From the NCBI GenBank assembly GCA_965199845.1, contig CBDATZ010000054.1, positions 186,001 to 250,000 of the forward strand: a stretch of DNA of 64,000 nt. The letters run 5' to 3'. Under the pieces are notes generated by a model. It was not told the origin of the DNA and did not search any database. It worked only from the letters and a program-made list of their open reading frames with translations. Source of the DNA: Ilyomonas sp965199845. GTDB lineage: Bacteria > Bacteroidota > Bacteroidia > Chitinophagales > Chitinophagaceae. Positions 1 to 10,093 of this stretch are shown one piece after another; the stretch's first letter is position 1, and each line of letters starts with the position of its first letter. The translations under genes were made by a program, and so were the position numbers.

Positions 1-1037
1 TTGGCTGTAGCACCTTGCGTAGAATCAGGACTAACCGGAGCACCTACATACCGATTTGATTGTTCTTTTGTTCCGGCTGCCAAACGATTACTATCTATTG
101 CAAGATCGATATTGGCCTGTGTATAATTGTTCTTTTCATAATAAACACGTATCCGGGGATCAGCATTTTTAATCATGAAGTTAACAGTAGGTCTTGGCGC
201 ACGAAAAGTTGTAATATCCCAGTTAGAGCCGGTTGTTGCAATACCAGAGGCAGGACTAGCAGTAAAAGCCCAGCTGTCGTCATTACTTTCCATTTGTGTT
301 GCATCAGATAATACATCGGTAAAAATGGTTTTTGCCGTTGCTTCATCTCTTTTAGAAACACGCATTGCAATACGAAGACGCAACGCATTAGCCACTTTAA
401 TCCACTTGGTTACATCGCCACCAAAATATAAGTCATTGGAACCAAGCGATACTTGTGCAGCCGATTGTGAAGCTGCAAGAGTTGTAGTGATTGTTTTTAA
501 GCTTGAATCTAACTCGGCAAATAATTCCGGCTGTGTTTCATAAACCGGTGTTACTGTGCCACCATAACGACCCTGAAAAGCTTCTCTATACGGAATGCTG
601 CCGTTAATGTCTGACACATAAAATGCATAGTAAATCTTCAGGATATCGGCTATGTTAGACACATACACATATTTTGCCTTTTCAGCATCCGGTTTTGAAT
701 CTATTATGTAATGAAGATCGGCAATCTGAGCGCCTAATGTTGGATAAAATATTCCATAGCGGGAATTAAAGTTACCTACATCGGTAACTAATGTTTTACT
801 GTTTCCTGTCTGATTTACATCCATCTGCATCCATGGCATAATACGCCTGTAATAATCGTAATATGCTTCAAAATCTTGTTGATGTATTTGTATAGTAGCA
901 TTTAAAAATTCTTTTTCTGCATCTATGTTGGTAAGAATTTCCGGATTCGTATTTTCTTTTACAAAGTTCTCTTTTTTACAACTTGTGATGGCTGCAAAAA
1001 CAAAGAACAGATAAACAATTTTCTTATAATTAATCAT
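1..1037 (-). CDS. SusD/RagB-like outer-membrane lipoprotein (C-terminus off the left edge)
   Basis: Surface lipoprotein that would bind nutrient ligand and cap the SusC-type transporter encoded just downstream in coordinate (upstream in transcription). The reverse-strand frame is open from an ATG at 1035-1037 to the window edge, about 345 codons. It begins with a lipoprotein signal peptide (KIVYLFFVFAAITSC, lipidated Cys near residue 20). The body has the aromatic- and Asn-rich helical character of the SusD-like family, for example YGGTVTPVYETQPELF and a segment resembling WIKVANALRLRIAMR, the TPR-like helix typical of SusD proteins. Only 26 bases separate it from the SusC gene, so they are one operon. 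The missing C-terminus prevents a length check; the ligand cannot be predicted. Confidence 0.88.
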   Translation of the reverse strand, partial: MINYKKIVYLFFVFAAITSCKKENFVKENTNPEILTNIDAEKEFLNATIQIHQQDFEAYYDYYRRIMPWMQMDVNQTGNSKTLVTDVGNFNSRYGIFYPTLGAQIADLHYIIDSKPDAEKAKYVYVSNIADILKIYYAFYVSDINGSIPYREAFQGRYGGTVTPVYETQPELFAELDSSLKTITTTLAASQSAAQVSLGSNDLYFGGDVTKWIKVANALRLRIAMRVSKRDEATAKTIFTDVLSDATQMESNDDSWAFTASPASGIATTGSNWDITTFRAPRPTVNFMIKNADPRIRVYYEKNNYTQANIDLAIDSNRLAAGTKEQSNRYVGAPVSPDSTQGATA

Positions 1038-1063
1038 TGTAATTTCTCTTTAAGCATTATAGT

Positions 1064-4000
1064 TTAGAAACCTGCATTAACAATAAAACCATACGTTCTT
1101 ATCAAAGGAAGTCCGCCATATTCTGCAAACGCACCCGGGCGGCTTGAAAACAGACTTTCCGGATTGATATGATCTTTAGCAGAATTGTACAAGTAAAGGA
1201 AATTTCTGGCAACAAGGCTTACCCGTAAACTCTGGAACTTTATTTTAGAAGTCAGTTTTTTGGGAATGTTATAACCTAATGACACTTCTCTTAATGATAC
1301 CCATGAATTTTCGAAAATTGAATATTCACGAATACCAGTTCCCCAGCTTGCGATACCTTCATAATACTGCCATGCAGCCATTGGTTTGGTTAAACCTTGG
1401 CTAACTGCATCAGCGTAACTCATATTGCTTACATCAACTCCACCAATCGCTGTTCCCGGTGCAAAGACACCTTGCGGTATCACACCATCGTTTCTTGACT
1501 TGCCATTGTCATCTGTCCAGGCTACACCACCATGTTCGGCATCACGACCATATAAAGTGCTTTCGAAGCTTCCATATTCAGAACCATATTGGTGTGTGGC
1601 AGATGCCATTAACCCACCCACTTTCGCATCAACCTGAACAAACAAACTGAGGTTTTTATAGCTTACTTCGTTGACGTTGCTTAACAGGAATTTTTCCATC
1701 ATTGTTCCCAGATCTTGAGAACCTTGTCCGTAGTCGCCGGAACGCCAGTAAGTGCCATCTTGTTTCAATAATTTCTGACCAAGTGTTTTAGAACCTTTTA
1801 CTAAGTCGTAAGCATACGCATAACTGGTTGTAATGGTGCCATATTCTTTACCTACTTCTGCAACAGAAGCCACATCAGCACCAAAAGCCAAATCAAGACT
1901 ATAAGAATTTACACCATCTTTTGCATCAATATCAATTACTTTATTTTTATTTCTTGTAAAGTTGACAGTTGTATTCCATTGTACATTCTTTGATCTGATT
2001 GGGGCACCGGTCAGCGATATTTCGATACCCTGGTTTTGGATATTACCTGCATTAATAATTCTTCCACCCAAACCACTTTCAGGTGCGGCACCAATGGTTA
2101 CTACTTGATTTTTAGTATTCTTCTTGTACCAGGTTGCATCTATACCCAACCTGTTATTTAAGAATTTAAGTTCAGTACCAAATTCCCATTCTTTGGCTAA
2201 CAAGTTTTTCAAATTCTGATTATTCAGAGTTAAGCTGTTTAATTGATAGCGAGGTACAAGTGCTCCGGTAGCTGTTGTATAATTTCCATTTAATACATAT
2301 CCGGCGCCGGTAGAAGTGGCATAAATATCAGTTCCGCCACCTGTATATCCTAAACTTGCTCTTAACCTGCCTAAAGAAAGGAAACTGAATGATTTATTGT
2401 CTTGTAATAATTCGCTAAATACCCATGAGGTTCCGACTGATGGATAAAAATAAGTGTACTTGCCGTGTCCATCGGGATACGTTAACGTAGAACTCCAGTC
2501 ATTACGACCACTGAAATTTACAGTAAGCATATTTTTATACGTAATATCGCCATACAAATACACAGCATCCAAACGCTCATGACCCACTGTTCTAAAATCT
2601 GTGCTTAAAGCATTAATTGAATTAGACAGCGTATAAATATCTGCATTCTTTAAACCACCTGATGTAGACAGATAATTGTAAGCTCCGCCTAACCCTCTTT
2701 GTGTTTCACCGCCTAATGATGCACTTAAGTCAAAATTTTTCCCGAGTTCTTTGTTAGCTGATAACAATCCTTGTATACGAAACGACTGATCCGTAGTCAA
2801 GCCACGGCTGTAGGAAGATGAAGTTCCTAAAAATCCGGGTCCCTGACCTCTGTTCTTTGTGGTATTTGTCGTGGTAAGAGAATTGAAATTACTTCTTATT
2901 AACAGAGTTAACCAAGGTGTAATATTTCCTGTAATGTCAATACCTGCACGCAGATTATCTTCTACTTGTTTTACTTTATTCTGATAATAATTCCAGAACA
3001 CGCTTGTCATAGAATTACGTGTGTACGGGTTACCGGTAGGATTACCATTACCACCAATACTACCTCCGTTCAAGGTATCTATATAATGGTTCTTATAATA
3101 ATCTACATCATAGTTACGTGCGTTTGAATAAGCAAAACGGAACAACGGATTTGAATTTCCACCTTGTAATATCGGATTTAATGTATTCGAGTTTACATAA
3201 GTAGCATTGGCATCAACATTAATAAATTTACCTAATTTTTGCGTAGCTCTTAAAGTAAATGTATTTCTCTTGAAATAGTTATTTTCCATGATGCTGTTGT
3301 TCATCAGGTTACTATAAGAAAACCGGAAGGTTGTTCTGTCTGTACCGCCTTCTACGGCTACGTTTGTATTTACGTTAGCTCCTGTTCTGAATAAATCTAA
3401 CAGGTCATTTCCTTTAAAAGGAACCAGTCTGCCATCAGCATCGTGTACAGTATGTCCGTCAAGCTTAGGTCCAAAACTATAATACGGACCATTATCAGGA
3501 TCAACGACATCATACCCTTGTGCATCTTTTGAAAGGAAAAAAGGATCGATTCCACCACCGTATTCATTTTGAAAATCAGGAAGCTTGTAGGCTTTATCAA
3601 TATTGGTATTATTAGAAACGGTTACACCCAAACCATTTCTTTGTCTGCCCTTTTTGGTGGTTATTAATATTACACCATTTAATCCTTGCGAGCCATATAA
3701 CGCACTGGCTGCAGAACCTTTCAGTACCGTAACACTTTCATAATCATCCGGGTTCAGATTCTTAAGAATATTACCGAAGTCTCTGCCATCACCCCAGGAA
3801 TCTGCTCCGGTACCACCTGGCTGTATTAATACACCATCAACAACAAACAGCGGCATTGTAGTTCCGCTCAAATTTGAGTTACCCCGGATTCTGATTCTTG
3901 AACTGGAAGAAGGCCCGCCGGCACCCTGGTTAATCATTACACCAGCCACCTTGCCTTGTAAAGAGTTTACAATGTTTGTAGTACCAGCTCTATCTACTTC

Positions 4001-4414
4001 TGCGCCACTTACCTGCGCTATCGAATAAGATAATTTCCTGGTATTCGCTCTTGTTCCAAACCCAGTCACAACCACTTCATTCAAAGCAGCACTTTCTGTG
4101 TTTAATGTAACAGATACAAAGCTTTCAGAACCTACAGCCACTTCCTGTGTACCGAAACCGATGCTGCTAAATACAAGTGTACCACCAGTCGGAGCTGAGA
4201 TTTTAAAATTCCCGTTACCATCCGATACACTGGAAGTTTTTGTTCCTTTAACCGAAACCGTTACACTTGGCACACCATTGCCTGTACTGTCTTTAACAAT
4301 CCCGGTAATTACCTTCTTTTCCTGAGCAAACGCTGTAAAGCAGTACATGCAGAACAGCAAACTAATCAATCGGTAAACGATCTTTTTGTTCATAGCAGTT
4401 GAATTTTTAAACAT
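1064..4414 (-). CDS. SusC/RagA-type TonB-dependent outer-membrane transporter
   Basis: Outer-membrane beta-barrel that imports a ligand using TonB energy, paired with the SusD-like lipoprotein that follows. The 1116-residue product has a signal peptide ending near AFAQ, a carboxypeptidase-regulatory-like beta-sandwich at about residues 35-110 (VITGIVKDSTGNGVPSVTVS), the plug at about 125-250 with VVDGVLI and VLKGSAASALYGSQG, then the barrel ending in an aromatic-rich strand with C-terminal Phe. Length is normal for the family. Translation may start at the first ATG or at Met8 (4393). No sigma/anti-sigma pair or hybrid regulator lies beside it, so the regulator is elsewhere or the locus is not under that type of control. 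Substrate unknown. Confidence 0.95.
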   Translation of the reverse strand: MFKNSTAMNKKIVYRLISLLFCMYCFTAFAQEKKVITGIVKDSTGNGVPSVTVSVKGTKTSSVSDGNGNFKISAPTGGTLVFSSIGFGTQEVAVGSESFVSVTLNTESAALNEVVVTGFGTRANTRKLSYSIAQVSGAEVDRAGTTNIVNSLQGKVAGVMINQGAGGPSSSSRIRIRGNSNLSGTTMPLFVVDGVLIQPGGTGADSWGDGRDFGNILKNLNPDDYESVTVLKGSAASALYGSQGLNGVILITTKKGRQRNGLGVTVSNNTNIDKAYKLPDFQNEYGGGIDPFFLSKDAQGYDVVDPDNGPYYSFGPKLDGHTVHDADGRLVPFKGNDLLDLFRTGANVNTNVAVEGGTDRTTFRFSYSNLMNNSIMENNYFKRNTFTLRATQKLGKFINVDANATYVNSNTLNPILQGGNSNPLFRFAYSNARNYDVDYYKNHYIDTLNGGSIGGNGNPTGNPYTRNSMTSVFWNYYQNKVKQVEDNLRAGIDITGNITPWLTLLIRSNFNSLTTTNTTKNRGQGPGFLGTSSSYSRGLTTDQSFRIQGLLSANKELGKNFDLSASLGGETQRGLGGAYNYLSTSGGLKNADIYTLSNSINALSTDFRTVGHERLDAVYLYGDITYKNMLTVNFSGRNDWSSTLTYPDGHGKYTYFYPSVGTSWVFSELLQDNKSFSFLSLGRLRASLGYTGGGTDIYATSTGAGYVLNGNYTTATGALVPRYQLNSLTLNNQNLKNLLAKEWEFGTELKFLNNRLGIDATWYKKNTKNQVVTIGAAPESGLGGRIINAGNIQNQGIEISLTGAPIRSKNVQWNTTVNFTRNKNKVIDIDAKDGVNSYSLDLAFGADVASVAEVGKEYGTITTSYAYAYDLVKGSKTLGQKLLKQDGTYWRSGDYGQGSQDLGTMMEKFLLSNVNEVSYKNLSLFVQVDAKVGGLMASATHQYGSEYGSFESTLYGRDAEHGGVAWTDDNGKSRNDGVIPQGVFAPGTAIGGVDVSNMSYADAVSQGLTKPMAAWQYYEGIASWGTGIREYSIFENSWVSLREVSLGYNIPKKLTSKIKFQSLRVSLVARNFLYLYNSAKDHINPESLFSSRPGAFAEYGGLPLIRTYGFIVNAGF

Positions 4415-5160
4415 TATGATGAGAGCCTTGTTGGTATAACATTAAGACATTATATAAAACGAAAATGCTGCGTAAGATGAAAGCTATAAATAAGTAACTG
4501 ACATACTCATTTCCTTAATAAAGACATTGATATAAATAATTGCTTCATCAGTCACAATCAGCAGATGCGATTATAAGTTAAGAAGTCATGAATTTATAAG
4601 TCTTTGCAGTTTTGTTTAAATAAAAGTTCTGTTTTTCAAAATTCTGTCTCTTAATCTTCGTTAGTCCTGATTAAATTTCTTCTTTAAAATTTGTGATAAG
4701 CAGTTCTTTTGTATCATTTCTCTTAGTGTTTTATAATAGATAAGTTCAGAAAGTTCTCTTAAAAAAGATGTAACAAACTTATAAAAAATTCACATCGTTC
4801 TTTAATATGAGGTTATATTTTCCTATAATAAGATAATTTACAACAAGTGCTTTAGTAACCTAAAAGTAAAATTTGCTCACTCTGAAAGTGTGTTTGAACT
4901 ATTTTATTAAATGATTTTGTAAACTTATACCGAGTAATACAAAGTCTGACAATGCCAATTAGATTTTAATTATACGGAACGAAACCACGCATTTACCGAC
5001 TCTGCAAAAACAATTTTCATTTGTGTAATATCTTGCCTGCGCCTGCAAAACAATCTCTCAATTCTTTCAATATTACAAAGCTGACTTTTATAAAAAGATG
5101 ATGCGATAAAACATCTTTTTATTTATTTCAATAGAATCACGAAAATCACCATCCATCAAT
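4415..5160. other. AT-rich divergent intergenic region
   Basis: This 746-base gap separates the SusC gene (reverse) from the secreted hydrolase (forward). I see no convincing ORF. A reverse-strand TAnnTTTG box lies at 4774-4781 (complement of CAAACTTA), but no -33 element is placed at the usual distance, so I do not call it a promoter. The unusually long upstream space could hold the leader of the SusC operon. A hairpin at 5092-5120 is listed separately. Confidence 0.5.
5092..5120 (+). terminator. Hairpin in leader of the secreted hydrolase
   Basis: A perfect 9-bp inverted repeat (AAAAAGATG / CATCTTTTT) with an 11-base loop ends in a T run and lies 40 bases before the hydrolase start. No forward gene precedes it within 5 kb, so it is not an ordinary end-of-gene terminator; it may be a leader attenuator or a chance AT-rich hairpin. 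Confidence 0.35.
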
Positions 5161-7605
5161 ATGAGACATTATCAAACGCTGCTGTTTCTTTTTTTACTTT
5201 ACGGCAATTTGTCTTCTGCGCAAGAAACATATACATTTAAAAACGGGTTATTGGTAAGTCATGCGCATCATTACGGCCGCGAAGCTGTGTATTCCGATAC
5301 ATTGGCTTACCAACTTTTTACACAGGCTTTAAAAAAACCAAAAGCCAACGATACGTTTTATACAAACAACAAAGGTGAATCTGTATTATGGCAGGCGGTT
5401 ACTGCGGATAGTATCGGGCGGTTCAGAAGCCGTAACTTTTTAGGTAATTATTTGTATTTATCTTATCCGTCAGATAAAGCCACAACAGCTTTATTAAACG
5501 TAAAAGGCAATAGCGCTGTGTTTGTAAATGGCGTTCTTCATACCGGCGATCCGTATAGCGCAGGTTATTTGTATATTCCGGTTGCCTTGAAAAAAGGAGA
5601 TAATGATATTTACATTCGTACGTATGGGCAAACTGTAGCCAGTCTTATTTATCCCGAAAAACCGGTGTTCATCAGCCCGCCGGATTCTACCATGCCTTTT
5701 GTGGTATTGAACAAACAAACTGGTGTATTGCAAGGCGCAATTGTTATCATCAATACATCAACCCATTTTTTAAAAAATTATAGCATTAAAAGTAAAGTTG
5801 CCGGTAAAGAAAATACAACTACGATTCCTTCTGTTCCGGCAATGTCTTCGCGCAAAGTCATTTTTAGTTTTGATGCAAGCAATATTACAACCACAGGAAA
5901 ACCGAATTGCGAGTTAACTTTATCAGCCAACAACAAACCGATTGATACCAAAACAATACAAATAGAAACAGTAGATTCATCTGCCAAATACAGCAGTACA
6001 TTTATTAGTAAAATGGATGGCAGCCTGCAATATTATTCGGTTACACCAAAATTGCCCGGCGACAGCACAAATGCTTTATTTCTTTCTGTGCATGGCGCTG
6101 CGGTGGAAGCCATTAACCAGGCAAGAGCATATCATTCTAAAGACTGGGGAACAGTTGTGGCGGCTACTAATCGCCGCCCGCGTGGTTTTAACTGGGAAGA
6201 CTGGGGACGTTTGGATGCGCTCGAAGTATTAGACATAGCAAAAGAAAGATTTAAACCAGACCCGCAACGCATCTACTTAACAGGTCATTCTATGGGCGGA
6301 CATGGCACCTGGTTTTTAGGCGCTACTTATCCGGATAAATGGGCTGCGATTGGTGCTTGTTCCGGTTACCCGACATTGAAAGAATATGGCTCGGCAGATG
6401 GTAAAATTCCTGATAGCAGCCGTTCATCAACAGAACAAATGTTGTTGCGCGCCGGCAATCAAAGCGATGTATTGAAGCTGGCAAAGAATTACAAAGCTTA
6501 CGGCGTTTATATTTTGCATGGCGATTCTGATAAAGTGGTTTCCGTAGAATATGCACGGCAAATGAAAAAAGTGCTGGCCGATTTTCATCCGGATTTCAGT
6601 TATCACGAATATCCCGGCGGCGAGCATTGGTTTGGTGATCAAAGCGTTGACTGGAAGCCGCTTTTCGACTTTTTTAAATGGCATACGTTACAGGAAGACA
6701 GCGCTGTTAATAACATTGATTTTACAACATCAAGCCCGGGAATTTCTTCAGCTTTTCGCTGGGCTTCTATCTTGCAACAAACGCATCCGTTACAATACAG
6801 CACCATTCATTTGCAGAGAAATAACAAAGCAAAAACAGTAATCGGTACAACACAAAATGTGCAGACTTTACAGTTTGCTTTAGGTGAGTTTGGCAATCAA
6901 TCAACCATAAACATTCGGCTTGATAGCGCAACCATATCGTACACAACAAAAATGGCTTTTGATACAATTTATTTATCAAAACAAAACAATACTTGGACGT
7001 TATCAACCAAACCCGGCGCAGACCAGAAAGGACCGCAACGTTATGGCACTTTCAAAGAAGCGTTTAACCACAACATGTTGTTTGTGTATGGAACAAAAGG
7101 AAATAAAGAAGAAAACGAAAGCAATTATAACAAAGCTATGTACGATGCAGAATCGTGGTATTATCGCGGCAACGGTGCCGTAGATATTATTTCTGATGTA
7201 GAATATTCGCCTGCAAAATACAAAGGCAGAAACGTAATTATTTATGGCAATGCAACTACTCACGCAGCCTGGAATAGTTTGTTATCAAATTGCCCGATAC
7301 AGGTGAAACGTAATATAGTAACAGCAGGTTCCAAAACATGGCAGGGCGATGATTTGGGCGCATATTTTATTTGGCCGCAAAAAGATTCACTGACTTCGGT
7401 TGGTGTTGTTGCCGGAACCGGTGTAAAAGGAATGAACGCCGCTTCTGCTAACCAATATTTTGCCGGTGGCAGCGGTTTTCCTGATGTGATGATATTTCGT
7501 TTAGGCATGCTTATCAAAGGCGCCGACGCTGTAGAAATGGCTGGTTTCTTTGATAACAACTGGAAGTTAGCTGATAATGAAAGTGTGTATCATAATAAGC
7601 CGTAA
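5161..7605 (+). CDS. Secreted alpha/beta-hydrolase (esterase or prolyl-oligopeptidase-like)
   Basis: Exported 814-residue serine hydrolase. A signal peptide ends near NLSSAQ. After a beta-rich N-terminal half, the hydrolase core shows the nucleophile elbow GHSMGGHG near residue 376, an Asp candidate in HGDSDKVV near 454 and a His in GGEHWFGD near 487: a complete Ser-Asp-His triad in the usual order. This resembles the S9-like / PHB-depolymerase-like esterases common in Bacteroidota, including carbohydrate esterases. A long C-terminal portion (about 510-814) has no motif I recognise. It is monocistronic, divergent from the SusC/SusD operon and followed by a strong terminator, so it may act on a polymer whose fragments that operon imports, but that is inference. 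Confidence 0.82.
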   Translation: MRHYQTLLFLFLLYGNLSSAQETYTFKNGLLVSHAHHYGREAVYSDTLAYQLFTQALKKPKANDTFYTNNKGESVLWQAVTADSIGRFRSRNFLGNYLYLSYPSDKATTALLNVKGNSAVFVNGVLHTGDPYSAGYLYIPVALKKGDNDIYIRTYGQTVASLIYPEKPVFISPPDSTMPFVVLNKQTGVLQGAIVIINTSTHFLKNYSIKSKVAGKENTTTIPSVPAMSSRKVIFSFDASNITTTGKPNCELTLSANNKPIDTKTIQIETVDSSAKYSSTFISKMDGSLQYYSVTPKLPGDSTNALFLSVHGAAVEAINQARAYHSKDWGTVVAATNRRPRGFNWEDWGRLDALEVLDIAKERFKPDPQRIYLTGHSMGGHGTWFLGATYPDKWAAIGACSGYPTLKEYGSADGKIPDSSRSSTEQMLLRAGNQSDVLKLAKNYKAYGVYILHGDSDKVVSVEYARQMKKVLADFHPDFSYHEYPGGEHWFGDQSVDWKPLFDFFKWHTLQEDSAVNNIDFTTSSPGISSAFRWASILQQTHPLQYSTIHLQRNNKAKTVIGTTQNVQTLQFALGEFGNQSTINIRLDSATISYTTKMAFDTIYLSKQNNTWTLSTKPGADQKGPQRYGTFKEAFNHNMLFVYGTKGNKEENESNYNKAMYDAESWYYRGNGAVDIISDVEYSPAKYKGRNVIIYGNATTHAAWNSLLSNCPIQVKRNIVTAGSKTWQGDDLGAYFIWPQKDSLTSVGVVAGTGVKGMNAASANQYFAGGSGFPDVMIFRLGMLIKGADAVEMAGFFDNNWKLADNESVYHNKP

Positions 7606-7639
7606 GTGAAAATATAATGATGAATCAAGTATATATTAA

Positions 7640-7672
7640 AACAATGCCTGCGAACTATTTGCAGGCATTGTT
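7640..7672. terminator. Strong bidirectional terminator between hydrolase and mutY
   Basis: A perfect 12-bp stem (AACAATGCCTGC / GCAGGCATTGTT) with a 9-base loop lies between two converging genes. It is flanked by A- and T-rich sequence, so it can serve both directions. Confidence 0.8.
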
Positions 7673-7696
7673 CTGTTACTTAAATTGTATATTATT

Positions 7697-8773
7697 CTAA
7701 AATAAAGTTGCCGGAAAGCTTGTGCTGTTAAGATATTCATTGATGATTTTTGGAAACGGCAATTGCTTTATTTGTTCTTCGACAACCCAATTGTAATCTT
7801 TTAATGTTTCCGGTATTTTAGATAATTTTATTTTGATAAATACAGCATGAATGGTTTGATGTGTAAGTTGCTGCGATAACTCCGGCGAAATGTATCTCAC
7901 ACTTGCATCACTAACAGAAAACTGGTGAGCCAGATAATCCCGAACGTCTTTCTCGTTCCATAATTTATTGCCTTCGGTTTCTACAAGGTAAAATTCATAC
8001 AACTGTTGCCATATATCTTTTTGCAACCTTTGATGCACAAGCGTTTTATCAGTAACTGTAAAAATAAAATAGGTAAACCACCTGTCTTTTCTTTCTTTCA
8101 GTTTGGCTTTTACCGGCAGCTCGTTTACATTGCCATGAAGGTATGCTTCACAAGTATTCTGCATGGAACATTGATTACATAATGGACTGATTGGCTTGCA
8201 GATAACAGCACCAAAATCCATAATTGCCTGGTTATGTTTTGCAGGATTTTGTTTATCCAAAACCTCGTTGGCAAGGTTTGTAAAAAGCTTCTTTCCCTCG
8301 TTGCTATCAATTGGTGTATTGATGTTAAAGCAACGCGCCAATACACGAAACACATTACCATCTACCACCGCATGAGGTAAATTAAAAGCAAAAGAAGCAA
8401 TGGCGGCTGCCGTATAAGGACCAATTCCTTTTAGCGCGAGAATATCTTCATAACGGTCGGGAAACTTCCCGTTTAATTCGTTCGAAATAAATCTTGCTGT
8501 CGCCAGCAGGTTACGGCAGCGGGTATAATATCCCAATCCTTCCCACAATTTAAACACTTCCTCGTCCGGCGCTTTGGCTAAATCTGTAATTGCCGGATAC
8601 CGGTTTATAAACGCTTCATAATACCTGGTTGCCATAGCAGCACGCGTTTGTTGCAATACAATTTCGCTTAGCCATATTTTGTAGGCATCTTTTTCTTCTT
8701 TCCAGGGCAATACGCGCTTATTTTCAAAAGCATGCCAATCGGCTAATTGGCAAGTAAATTGCTGTCTATCCAT
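7697..8773 (-). CDS. mutY: A/G-specific adenine glycosylase MutY
   Basis: Removes adenine mispaired with 8-oxoguanine or G in base excision repair. The 358-residue product has the catalytic Glu37 in SEIVLQQT, the helix-hairpin-helix LKGIGPYTAAAI (about 114-125), the catalytic Asp138 in VDGNVFRVLAR and four 4Fe-4S cysteines C192-x6-C199-x2-C202-x5-C208. The C-terminal part (about 225-350) corresponds to the NUDIX-like 8-oxoG recognition domain. Length and residue numbering match the family. It is divergent from the HU gene. Confidence 0.97.
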   Translation of the reverse strand: MDRQQFTCQLADWHAFENKRVLPWKEEKDAYKIWLSEIVLQQTRAAMATRYYEAFINRYPAITDLAKAPDEEVFKLWEGLGYYTRCRNLLATARFISNELNGKFPDRYEDILALKGIGPYTAAAIASFAFNLPHAVVDGNVFRVLARCFNINTPIDSNEGKKLFTNLANEVLDKQNPAKHNQAIMDFGAVICKPISPLCNQCSMQNTCEAYLHGNVNELPVKAKLKERKDRWFTYFIFTVTDKTLVHQRLQKDIWQQLYEFYLVETEGNKLWNEKDVRDYLAHQFSVSDASVRYISPELSQQLTHQTIHAVFIKIKLSKIPETLKDYNWVVEEQIKQLPFPKIINEYLNSTSFPATLF

Positions 8774-8790
8774 TTTAACAATGTATATTA

Positions 8791-8818
8791 TTATAAATTA
8801 TTGATTAATAATTTATAA
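8791..8818. promoter_or_regulatory. Perfect 12-bp palindrome between mutY and the HU gene
   Basis: TTATAAATTATT and its exact complement AATAATTTATAA flank a 4-base GATT spacer, in the 105-base divergent promoter region. It could be an operator shared by both genes or an AT-rich cruciform; there is no T tract typical of a terminator. Confidence 0.4.
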
Positions 8819-8878
8819 CCAATTATCAGTAGTTTATATTTTGAATAATTCTTTGATTTATAAAAAAGCAAAAGCAAC

Positions 8879-9175
8879 ATGAGGAAGTCGGACCTGATTA
8901 CAAACATCTCAGATAAGACAGGAATTGCTAAAGTAGATGTTTTAGTTTCCTTAGAAACAATGCTAAAGGAGATTAAAGAAAGTTTAGCGAAAGGTGAGAA
9001 CATTTATATCCGGGGTTTTGGAAGTTTTATCACGAAAAAACGCGCCGCTAAAATCGGCAGAAACATTAAGAAAAACGTAGCGGTAGAAATACCCGAGCAT
9101 TTTATTCCGGCTTTTAAACCTTCTAAAGAATTTATTAACGAAGTAAAAGAAATGCATGGCAAGCAAAAAGAGTAA
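8879..9175 (+). CDS. HU/IHF-family DNA-binding protein
   Basis: Small nucleoid protein that bends DNA as a dimer. The 98-residue product starts MRKSDLITNISDKTGI and has the HU core: alpha-helical dimer region, then the beta arms with the signature-like GFGSFITKKRAAKIGRNI and the proline tip region (VAVEIPEHFIPAFKPSKEF). It lacks long extensions, so it is a canonical HU/IHF form. It heads a forward cluster that continues with a TPR protein, a 31-residue basic protein and RNase G. Confidence 0.95.
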   Translation: MRKSDLITNISDKTGIAKVDVLVSLETMLKEIKESLAKGENIYIRGFGSFITKKRAAKIGRNIKKNVAVEIPEHFIPAFKPSKEFINEVKEMHGKQKE

Positions 9176-9180
9176 TTTTG
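9173..9180 (+). promoter_or_regulatory. Possible internal -7 box before the TPR gene
   Basis: TAATTTTG fits the Bacteroidota -7 consensus TAnnTTTG and lies 17 bases before the TPR start. It overlaps the HU stop codon, and no clear -33 TTG is at the right distance, so the call is weak. Confidence 0.25.
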
Positions 9181-9197
9181 CAGGCGAAAGTATTTGA

Positions 9198-10058
9198 ATG
9201 AAGAATAAACAAACAATTGTAGTTACAGGCGGCATTTTATTATTTGCCTGCCTGTTTTTTTTTGGCAGAACCATTCCTGATAAAAAGATTGAACCGGTAG
9301 TTTCTACAAACCATAATGCCGATTCTTCCTCTACCATAAAAGAAACGGCTACGACTGAAACGGTACTCGCTGAAGCAAAATCTAAACTATCACCTGAACA
9401 ATTAACAAAAATAACTCAGCTTGAAAACAGCGTGGTGCGCGGCGATGTAAAAGCACAGCAAATAAAGGTGTATGATCAATTGTCTGACTTCTGGGATGAC
9501 ACTATTCATCATCATTTATTAGGCGCTTATTATACAGGCGAAGCCGGTAAGTTGGAAAATTCTGAAAAAAAGCTCAACTTTGCAGCCCGTTTAATGTTAG
9601 ATAACCTGATAACAGGCGAAAATGCTACCTATCAGCAGTGGATGGCAACAAACGCGAAGTCGTTATTTGAAAAAAGTCTGGAATTGAATCCGGCAGATGA
9701 TTCTGCCAAAATCGGGATTGGCGCCTGTTATATGTTTGGTGATATTTCAGACAATCCAATGCAGGGAATTATGAGCATCCGGCAGGTTGTAGAAAAAAAT
9801 CCCGACAACTTATATGGACAAATGATGCTTGGTTTGGGAGGCATTCGCAGTGGTCAATACGACCGCGCAATAGAGCGTTTTATCATCGTGGTAAACAAAC
9901 AGCCTTACAATGCGGAAGCCATTTTATACTTAGCGGAAACCTATGAGCGCAAAGGCGATAAAGCCAATGCAATTAAATGGTACAAAGACGCTCAGAATAA
10001 AATAGAGATTCCCACAGCGAAACAGGCAATAGAAGAAAGAATTAAAGCATTACAATAG
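9198..10058 (+). CDS. Membrane-anchored TPR-repeat protein
   Basis: 286 residues with one N-terminal hydrophobic segment (about 6-23, ending in FFFGRTIPDKK) that works as an anchor or uncleaved signal. A Ser/Thr-rich linker precedes a helical domain with TPR-type repeats in the second half, for example ANAIKWYKDAQNKI and YDRAIERFIIVVNKQPYNAEAILYLA-like units (about 155-270). It lies 22 bases after the HU gene. TPRs mediate protein contacts; partner unknown. Confidence 0.85.
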   Translation: MKNKQTIVVTGGILLFACLFFFGRTIPDKKIEPVVSTNHNADSSSTIKETATTETVLAEAKSKLSPEQLTKITQLENSVVRGDVKAQQIKVYDQLSDFWDDTIHHHLLGAYYTGEAGKLENSEKKLNFAARLMLDNLITGENATYQQWMATNAKSLFEKSLELNPADDSAKIGIGACYMFGDISDNPMQGIMSIRQVVEKNPDNLYGQMMLGLGGIRSGQYDRAIERFIIVVNKQPYNAEAILYLAETYERKGDKANAIKWYKDAQNKIEIPTAKQAIEERIKALQ

Positions 10059-10093
10059 CAAACTATTTTTAATTATAAAAACATATTTTACGT

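Noticed and set aside
173..543. Forward and reverse ORFs within the first 550 bases
   Set aside because: They lie opposite to or out of frame with the SusD-like reading frame, which is open from 1037 to the edge and has recognisable motifs.
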